Source: a virus. From it: a DNA stretch of 36,166 nt. Position numbers and translations under genes: made by a program. Location of the stretch: the IMG/VR virus record IMGVR_UViG_3300042298_000977, positions 1-36,166 of that record; one strand, written 5' to 3'. The notes under the pieces were generated by a model. That model ran no database searches and was not told the DNA's origin. It worked only from the letters and a program-made list of their open reading frames with translations. Numbering within the stretch: the first letter of the stretch is position 1; every line of letters starts with the position of its first letter. Below are positions 31,242 to 36,166 of the stretch, piece after piece.

Positions 31242-31439
31242 TTAAATCTTTCCTTTAAGATAACGGATAATAGCAACAGCCCCCGCATGGAAGGCCATTC
31301 GTCGTTCGCAAATATCGTATTCGGGGTACCGGTCAGGATACATCTCATCAAGCTCTTCAATCAGTTTGACAAGATCAACCTGTCCCCCTACCACTCTGGA
31401 TAGAGGGAGTTCTTCGGCTTCAAGGTAATTATTAACCAT
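31242..31439 (-). CDS. Small hypothetical protein, 65 aa, after nrdB
   Basis: From the ATG at 31439 it reads MVNNYLEAEELPLSRVVGGQ, then VDLVKLIEELDEMYPDRYPE and YDICERRMAFHAGAVAIIRY. The start overlaps the nrdB stop by 8 bases. The frame stays open upstream to 31529, but that part copies the end of nrdB. The alternating acidic helix and hydrophobic end suggest a small helical protein. No family is recognised; a link with nucleotide metabolism is only positional. Confidence 0.75.
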   Translation of the reverse strand: MVNNYLEAEELPLSRVVGGQVDLVKLIEELDEMYPDRYPEYDICERRMAFHAGAVAIIRYLKGKI

Positions 31440-32160
31440 ATTGAGGCAGGTCAGTGTTGGCAGCCTCAAAGAACGCAGGCATCCGAGCACGTTGGGTATC
31501 GGATAGGCCAGGAGCCTTACCACGTTCATAGAGGGAATCGGATTGTTTCAGCCAGAAGTCCTTGTTCAGATACTTATTCTCTGATGAGGACAATCCATCC
31601 ACTACCCATCCCACAGTCGCTCTGCGTAATCGATTGAGGCTTGGTGTGGACTTGAGGCCCAGCTCGGAGCAGACCATTGAGTGGACCGCAACGTGGGTCT
31701 GTTCGTCTCGACTGATGTCGGCTGCTGTGGTACGGATACCGATGTCTCCGTTGAATCGGAAGAAGGGAAGGATGACGAAGAAGACACTGCGTTCAAGGAT
31801 CGCTGCCTTTAGAATAGGGTGTTCTGGAGCATCAAGCCAGGCCTTAAGGATATGTTTGGCTTCGGCCTCAGCCTTATTATCGGTGCCATGAGCAGCAACC
31901 ACATAGTTGAGAGCTTGGTCGTGACGCTCTTCATCCAGTTGATTACTCTTGAGAGCATCCACAACACCGGCAGTAGCTGGCAGTTCCTTTTCTAGACCTT
32001 GCTGAAGGAACTCACGGACCGGTAGTTCTAGGTGGCGAAGGCCAAGAGCACGACGAATCGCATCCTCAGAACCCTCAACCAGCTTACCAGCTTGAACAGC
32101 TACTGGGGTCCACTTACGTTTACGGGCAATGACTTGGGCATAGGGGGACAGGGTATTCAT
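31432..32160 (-). CDS. nrdB: Ribonucleotide reductase beta subunit (class I, ferritin-like), 242 aa
   Basis: The beta subunit holds a di-metal site that makes the radical for the alpha subunit. Metal-ligand motifs are visible: E77-E-R-H80 in LDEERHDQALNY, E123 in ILERSVFFVILPFFRFNG, and E153-Q-T-H156 in SRDEQTHVAVH, in the order of E. coli NrdB. The usual radical tyrosine lies four residues after the first His; here that place is Leu84, and a Tyr comes two residues later (86). At 242 residues it is much shorter than bacterial NrdB (about 375). It overlaps nrdA by 4 bases, so the two are co-translated. Confidence 0.9.
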   Translation of the reverse strand: MNTLSPYAQVIARKRKWTPVAVQAGKLVEGSEDAIRRALGLRHLELPVREFLQQGLEKELPATAGVVDALKSNQLDEERHDQALNYVVAAHGTDNKAEAEAKHILKAWLDAPEHPILKAAILERSVFFVILPFFRFNGDIGIRTTAADISRDEQTHVAVHSMVCSELGLKSTPSLNRLRRATVGWVVDGLSSSENKYLNKDFWLKQSDSLYERGKAPGLSDTQRARMPAFFEAANTDLPQYG

Positions 32161-33596
32161 TCTCCGCAGGGGATACAGGGCTCATCAATTGGTTTAACTT
32201 TAGGACAACCACAATCAGGATCCACATCCTCCTCAAAGGAAAACAGTTCCTTGTAGTCATCATCCAGGGCAGCCAGGGCATCATCCTTGGCTTGGGTATC
32301 AGGCATTACCTGAAGGGCGTAATAGAGGGAAGTCTGTGGTGAGGTGAGCCACTCCTGAAGGAACTGTTCGTCGTAGGTGACGACATCACTCCAGCTGTTA
32401 AAGGAGTAGCCATGGAACAAGAAGGTGTTTCTAAACAGACGGACAATGCCATCAGCAACCCGCTTGTAGTCCTGCCAGCCTACCTCCGAAGCAATCTCGC
32501 AATCGGGCGGGTAATCATACGACTGAACCCCAAACGTCCCTGAGTCACGATCAATGTGGCGGCTAATAGGAGGAGCCAACTCTGGAGTGGTAGTATAGCC
32601 CCGAAGATCGATATTGCTGTAACTACAAGAAGCGGTAGGGGCAATAGCAAACGCCCTATCCATTTTAGCCTGACGGGCCAACTGTGCTGCCGTGTCAATC
32701 GCTGTTGCAAGCTCAGTGACAAGGACTTCGGCTCTAGAGCCGGTGAGACGACGTGTGAAGTAAGCATCGAGGGCTTTACCAAACTCTTTGTAGGTTACCT
32801 TATGATAGGCCAAGAAGTTTGCCAGCCCCAGAACACCCAGGCCAACTTGACGGTCTACTTCAGGGGCAAGGTATTCCCCAGTTTCTCCAACACCAGTCTG
32901 TCCGTGAAGAGCAATCAGAGAACTCATGCCCTCCACAAATGCAGGTACGAGATCATCTACCGTACAAGCACCGAGATTGACATGCTGAAGAAGACAAGTG
33001 CCACGACTAGGTAGATAAACTTCAAGGCAGACATTTCCATAAATACGCTTTCCGTTGCTATCAAAGCGGATCTGGTTTAGCCAGATGTCGCCCTTCTTAA
33101 TTCCATCAAGGGTGGCAGCAATCAGCTCTGGAGAAGCAACATCAAGAAAGTTTTTGTCAACATTTAAGCATCGCTTTACCCATGCCAGATCCGAACGACT
33201 GGCACGAATGAAATCAATAGCATCGGGATGAGTATAGTCAAGATGACAAACAACAGCTCCGTTTTTGTAGACTCCACCGCGCCTGAGGGTTTCATTAAGA
33301 GCAGAGTAGATGCGAGCAAAAGAAACAGGGCCAGACGCAGTAAGACCGCGACCATTCTCAGCCCCGAGAGGACGGAGTTTAGAAAGGTGGACAGCAACTC
33401 CAGCACCATTGCGAAGGGCGTGTGAGACGAAGCGCCAGGAGGCTTCAATGCCCTCCGGTCCTTCCATGCTGTCCTCAACGACAAACACGGTGCAACTGAC
33501 AGGAAGGCGAGATTCCGGATTGTCGATCCACGATTGAACGCGACCGGTCCGGGCGATAGTGTTGGGGAGGTCTCCCAGGTCAGCGTAGCTGGTCAT
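32157..33596 (-). CDS. nrdA: Ribonucleotide reductase alpha subunit (class I), 479 aa
   Basis: This subunit reduces ribonucleotides to deoxyribonucleotides. Class I catalytic residues are present: Cys35 in RLPVSCTVF; Asn188, Cys190, Glu192 in GNVCLEVYLP; Cys201 in GTCLLQHVNLGA; adjacent tyrosines 425-426 in TSLYYALQV for radical transfer; and a C-terminal CIPC redox pair (474-477). The ATP-cone regulatory domain is absent, so the protein is short and probably not inhibited by dATP. Cyanophage enzymes of this type were earlier labelled class II; the YY pair and the adjacent nrdB support class I here. It couples to the mazG-like gene upstream and to nrdB downstream. Confidence 0.95.
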   Translation of the reverse strand: MTSYADLGDLPNTIARTGRVQSWIDNPESRLPVSCTVFVVEDSMEGPEGIEASWRFVSHALRNGAGVAVHLSKLRPLGAENGRGLTASGPVSFARIYSALNETLRRGGVYKNGAVVCHLDYTHPDAIDFIRASRSDLAWVKRCLNVDKNFLDVASPELIAATLDGIKKGDIWLNQIRFDSNGKRIYGNVCLEVYLPSRGTCLLQHVNLGACTVDDLVPAFVEGMSSLIALHGQTGVGETGEYLAPEVDRQVGLGVLGLANFLAYHKVTYKEFGKALDAYFTRRLTGSRAEVLVTELATAIDTAAQLARQAKMDRAFAIAPTASCSYSNIDLRGYTTTPELAPPISRHIDRDSGTFGVQSYDYPPDCEIASEVGWQDYKRVADGIVRLFRNTFLFHGYSFNSWSDVVTYDEQFLQEWLTSPQTSLYYALQVMPDTQAKDDALAALDDDYKELFSFEEDVDPDCGCPKVKPIDEPCIPCGE

Positions 33597-33964
33597 ACGA
33601 GGTCGTCAAGAATAGGTGGTTGATAGTTAGGCCCCTTCATCACTTTACCATCTGCTCGACGTAGGGGCTTCCCATCGACCAGTTTGCTCATGTTTGATTC
33701 GAACACCCGTCGCATTGCGGTGTCCAGGTCCCAGCCACGAGCGGCTGCGTATTGGTAGCAGACGAACACGAGGTCTGCCAGCTCCTTTAATTGGTCAGTC
33801 AGTACTCCATCTAATTCAGCTTCAAACTCATCACGAAGTTCGTTATATTCTTCTGCGATAAGTCTGAACTGAAGTTCGTGAACGTTCTCATCCGGTGTGT
33901 TGAGCGGCTGATCCATCACCTCACGAAAGGTAATGGCCTGCTGGAGCAGCGACGGACTAATCAT
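33593..33964 (-). CDS. mazG: MazG-like pyrophosphohydrolase, 123 aa
   Basis: The helical all-alpha NTP pyrophosphatase pattern is clear: FRLIAEEYNELRDEFEAELD (EExxE type metal site), then QLKELADLVFVCYQYAAARG with the second acidic site and DLDTAMRRVFESNMSKLVDG. Phage MazG proteins are proposed to hydrolyse non-canonical dNTPs or to alter host (p)ppGpp signalling. This one is short, single-domain, resembling phosphoribosyl-ATP pyrophosphohydrolase-type members. It sits directly before nrdA with a 4-base overlap, matching a role in nucleotide pools. Confidence 0.87.
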   Translation of the reverse strand: MISPSLLQQAITFREVMDQPLNTPDENVHELQFRLIAEEYNELRDEFEAELDGVLTDQLKELADLVFVCYQYAAARGWDLDTAMRRVFESNMSKLVDGKPLRRADGKVMKGPNYQPPILDDLV

Positions 33965-34404
33965 CGATTACGACCCTCAGAGACTTGAGCAATCTTCTTT
34001 TCAATGTAGGCCTTGGCCTTCAGCAGATCATCCAGCTCGGACTCATAATCTTTGAGCCCGGCTCGACACACATACTTAACAACGTTGCCAGTAAGGAAGT
34101 CAAGGTTCTGGTCACTGATAAAGTCCCAGACTTGAATCTTGCCACGCTGATAGTGGGCGGGTGAATACTTACTCACGACTTTCGAAGAACTCTTTGTAGG
34201 CTGGGTTGTTTCGAATTTTCCAGAGGCTGTAGGCGTTCCAGAGTCTGCCCACGGGTCCTCGGTGGATGAGGGCTTGTCGGTCAAGCCAGAGTCTAAATCC
34301 AAGAACTCGTTGATGGATTTGTAAAGCGATTCTGGTGCGGAAAGTTTGAAGGAGTAGGTCCACATAATGGAAGAAATTTTGATCCAGTAAGTAGAGAACA
34401 ACAA
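33961..34404 (-). CDS. DUF3310-domain protein, 147 aa (or 71 aa from an internal GTG)
   Basis: The C-terminal 70 residues, SPAHYQRGKIQVWDFISDQN, then LDFLTGNVVKYVCRAGLKD and LLKAKAYIEKKI, form a DUF3310 domain, common near phage nucleotide-metabolism genes and of unknown function. The frame runs upstream to an ATG at 34404 (another ATG at residue 14, 34365), entirely overlapping the 93-aa gene. A GTG at residue 77 (34176) overlaps that gene's stop as GTGAGTAA and would give just the domain. The long form's linker (TDKPSSTEDPWADSGTPTAS) looks like real protein, so I give the long form but cannot decide. Confidence 0.8.
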   Translation of the reverse strand: MLFSTYWIKISSIMWTYSFKLSAPESLYKSINEFLDLDSGLTDKPSSTEDPWADSGTPTASGKFETTQPTKSSSKVVSKYSPAHYQRGKIQVWDFISDQNLDFLTGNVVKYVCRAGLKDYESELDDLLKAKAYIEKKIAQVSEGRNR

Positions 34405-34450
34405 GGGCCAGACTAATTTCTAACCCTATTGTAAGACGGGTGGGGTCCAT
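34169..34450 (-). CDS. Small membrane protein, 93 aa
   Basis: The N-terminal hydrophobic helix, RLTIGLEISLALVVLYLLDQ, is followed by an aromatic/basic region, NFFHYVDLLLQTFRTRIALQ, and a C-terminus with RLWNAYSLWKIRNNPAYKEF. The Arg/Trp-rich soluble part with NNPAYKEF looks well structured. The ATG at 34450 overlaps the exonuclease gene end by 25 bases. Most of the gene also reads open in the frame of the DUF3310 gene. It resembles conserved cyanophage membrane proteins at this position, but I know no function. Confidence 0.75.
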   Translation of the reverse strand: MDPTRLTIGLEISLALVVLYLLDQNFFHYVDLLLQTFRTRIALQIHQRVLGFRLWLDRQALIHRGPVGRLWNAYSLWKIRNNPAYKEFFESRE

Positions 34451-35268
34451 AAAATAGGTTCCTTCGTGGTTGAATTGTATTCGCCCGGACGAAGGATCCG
34501 TGCCAAGCGAGCGTTGAGTAGAGCATCCTTCTCGGCAAGGCCTGCCTTTTCATAGGCAGCTACGATAGCCTCCCACGGATCGGTGGCCTTGTCAAGGATC
34601 TTCTTGGCCCCTACGGAACCAACACCCGGAACGCCCTTGTAACCATCAACGGGGTCGCCTGTTAAGCATTGGGTCCAGAACCAGTGATCGGCCTCTTCTG
34701 GGGTCACGTTGACCTCATCCTCGCCATTAAAGAGGCGGCAGGAGATCTGCTTCATGTCTTTGTCCGGACTGACCAGAACAAAGTCAGAAGGATCAAGGTG
34801 ACACTCCAGACCAAGAGCATCGTCGGCTTCCAGATTAGGGTAACGAACAGTTTTGTAATGCTTAGCACACCATTCCAGCAGACGCTTATAGCCTACTGGT
34901 TTGCGCTTGGTTCTCTTACCCTTGTAGTCCGCAGAGATGGTCTTACGGAAGTTCTTGGTATCGGAAAAGTAGAGGGTGATGTGGTCGCTGTCGAATCTTT
35001 TTCTGAGATTGTTTAGCTCACCCTCAAAGATCTCCAGCACGATCTGGAAGTTGCTGGCAATGGTGATGAGGTCATCACCCCAGTCCAACTCTATCTCTGC
35101 TGATTGACAGGCTCGATAGGCAAAGAAGTCAGCATCAACCCTAAGGTGGGTATCAGTGACATTCTGCCCACGAAGCTCCTTCTTTTGCTTCTGACGCGAG
35201 GGGGACTCGGAGTTTGTAGTATTTCCCCGCCTGGACGATCGACCATTCGAGTTGGAACTTGGCATCAT
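34426..35268 (-). CDS. Exonuclease, T7 gp6-like 5'-3' flap nuclease, 280 aa
   Basis: Sequence order matches T7 gp6: LRVDADFFAYRACQSAEIEL, YFSDTKNFRKTISADYKGKR, KPVGYKRLLEW, EADDALGLE, VLVSPDKDMKQI and the helix-three-turn-helix DNA clamp GDPVDGYKGVPGVGSVGAKK. The acidic residues at DAD, EADD, PDKD and DPVD bind the catalytic metals. It removes RNA primers and degrades host DNA. The only available ATGs (35268, 35265) force a 116-base overlap with the polymerase gene; the first 45 residues are Ser/Arg/Asn-rich and have no T7 counterpart. Confidence 0.93.
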   Translation of the reverse strand: MMPSSNSNGRSSRRGNTTNSESPSRQKQKKELRGQNVTDTHLRVDADFFAYRACQSAEIELDWGDDLITIASNFQIVLEIFEGELNNLRKRFDSDHITLYFSDTKNFRKTISADYKGKRTKRKPVGYKRLLEWCAKHYKTVRYPNLEADDALGLECHLDPSDFVLVSPDKDMKQISCRLFNGEDEVNVTPEEADHWFWTQCLTGDPVDGYKGVPGVGSVGAKKILDKATDPWEAIVAAYEKAGLAEKDALLNARLARILRPGEYNSTTKEPILWTPPVLQ

Positions 35269-36166
35269 TAACTAAGTGTGGTTGAACAGCAAGCTGTATT
35301 TCATCATGGATCCATCCGAGCCATTGGAAGTCAATGTCCCATTTGTAGTCAAGTTGATGTACCATTTGTTGATAAGCAATAGCATTCCATCGCTTGCAAA
35401 CAATGGCACCAGCTGATTGAAGCAGATAGTTAAGGGCTGCGTGCTTCTTTCCTTGGAGGCGTATGGGACGACCATCTAACCCCTTGAGGACATCTGACTC
35501 AGCTCGCTTGCTAACTGCCTTAAGTAATTGATCAAGACCAGGAATAGCCTCCAGGAACTTTTTACGAATGTCTTTGCCCAGCAGAGCAGCCTTCTTCTCA
35601 TCGAGGGACTTATCCAAAGATACTCCGATCTTGCGATCAGATGCGCCGTAGATAAATGCATAGGTCAGCGTCTTGACATCCTTTCTGGAGCAACCAACCC
35701 GATCAGCATTCTGTTGATGAATGTCTCCATTAACAACAACATCTGCGAAGGCACCTGCGTCATAAAAAGCAAGGTAGTGGCCAAGCATACGCAGCTCAAG
35801 TCCAGAAGCATCAGCACCAACCTGACGCATACCTTTGCCAGGGCCAAACAGCTCGCGGCAACGAGGATCAGAGGAAGTTTGACCAAGGTTAGGACGACTG
35901 TGGGCATTCCGTCCTGTGTTCGTGGCCAGTTGGCAGGTATGGTGTATGCGACCATCTTTGGTAACCATCTTAAGCCACGCATTGGCTCCGTCACTGAGTT
36001 GACCCAGAGCTTTTTGAAGTTCCAAGATCCGTCCAAATGTATCGGCCTCCATTGTTCCGATGGATTGTAGAATGCCTTCATCAATTTTGAGTCGTCCAGT
36101 GTCGGTAAACACCTCAGGCTTCCAACCCCTCCAGGTCATGAAGGCCCAGCCGATGTGGTCGCGGCT
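35153..36166 (-). CDS. DNA polymerase, family A, T7 gp5-like, C-terminal part (gene continues beyond the window)
   Basis: The frame runs off the end of the window; the last bases still code (SRDHIGWAF before the internal ATG at 36139). Visible are TGRNAHSRPNLGQ, motif A VGADASGLELRMLGHYLA with the catalytic Asp, motif B RKDVKTLTYAFIYGAS and motif C WIHDEIQL with the second catalytic Asp. The residue equal to E. coli Phe762 (T7 Tyr526) is Tyr in KTLTY, as in T7. The end, EGASWAECH, matches the T7 C-terminus. Only the fingers and palm are in view, so the exonuclease domain cannot be judged. It overlaps the exonuclease gene by 116 bases. Confidence 0.97.
   Translation of the reverse strand, partial: SRDHIGWAFMTWRGWKPEVFTDTGRLKIDEGILQSIGTMEADTFGRILELQKALGQLSDGANAWLKMVTKDGRIHHTCQLATNTGRNAHSRPNLGQTSSDPRCRELFGPGKGMRQVGADASGLELRMLGHYLAFYDAGAFADVVVNGDIHQQNADRVGCSRKDVKTLTYAFIYGASDRKIGVSLDKSLDEKKAALLGKDIRKKFLEAIPGLDQLLKAVSKRAESDVLKGLDGRPIRLQGKKHAALNYLLQSAGAIVCKRWNAIAYQQMVHQLDYKWDIDFQWLGWIHDEIQLAVQPHLVNDAKFQLEWSIVQAGKYYKLRVPLASEAKEGASWAECH

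Noticed and set aside
1-36166. Search for integrase, attachment site or repressor indicating lysogeny
   Set aside because: No integrase or full repressor gene was seen. The only HTH-like segment (3507-3716) has no start codon and is better explained as a remnant.

Overview
The window is a 36 kb stretch of a T7-like podovirus genome that most likely infects a cyanobacterium. Nearly every credible gene is on the minus strand, so biological order runs from high to low coordinates. The block order is that of T7: replication, nucleotide metabolism, portal, scaffold, capsid, tail tube, internal core, tail fibre, lysis, terminase. The cyanophage assignment rests on a short class I ribonucleotide reductase pair beside a MazG-like protein, a ThyX, and many small basic peptides of the kind seen in cyanopodoviruses. 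No photosynthesis gene, integrase or RNA polymerase is seen. The polymerase gene, if present, would lie off the window.

Layout, in transcription order. (1) 36166-33593: family A DNA polymerase (cut by the window edge), T7 gp6-type exonuclease, a small membrane protein overprinted on a DUF3310 gene, and a MazG-like pyrophosphohydrolase. (2) 33596-31242: nrdA and nrdB, then a 65-aa protein. (3) 31239-26956: small proline-rich protein, portal, 91-aa protein, scaffold, a possible 88-aa gene in a palindrome-rich gap, and the major capsid protein, closed by a strong terminator. (4) 26873-19269: tail tubular A and B, gp13-like, gp14-like, and a gp15-like core protein carrying two wall-lytic domains. 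(5) 19190-10419: very large gp16-like core protein, tail fibre or spike with a beta-helix, and a second fibre-like protein with an internal duplication. (6) 10413-5998: holin candidate, bifunctional endolysin, small terminase, and a run of short lysine/arginine-rich proteins with an HNH endonuclease. (7) 5945-2599: second HNH endonuclease overlapping terL, large terminase, a 348-nt hairpin-rich gap, thyX and a 55-aa gene.

(8) 2598-1 looks like the genome junction and the beginning of the early region. It holds a triple nested inverted repeat, clustered TGTACT-type sites and a consensus sigma70-like promoter. These are followed by short hypothetical genes separated by leaders with no G, some made of CAA repeats, and then a rho-independent terminator. 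In T7 relatives the genome ends lie just after the terminase, and host-type promoters drive the first genes. The contig therefore probably crosses a joined or concatemeric end here; this is inference.

How the genes work together: RNR, ThyX and MazG supply or clean the dNTP pool for the T7-type replisome. Most neighbouring genes overlap as ATGA or TAATG, so translational coupling is likely throughout. The most unusual features are the G-free leaders, the nested palindrome at the presumed junction, the dual-frame overlap at 34.2-34.4 kb, the lytic domains on the gp15 homologue, and a leucine at the usual radical-tyrosine position of NrdB.
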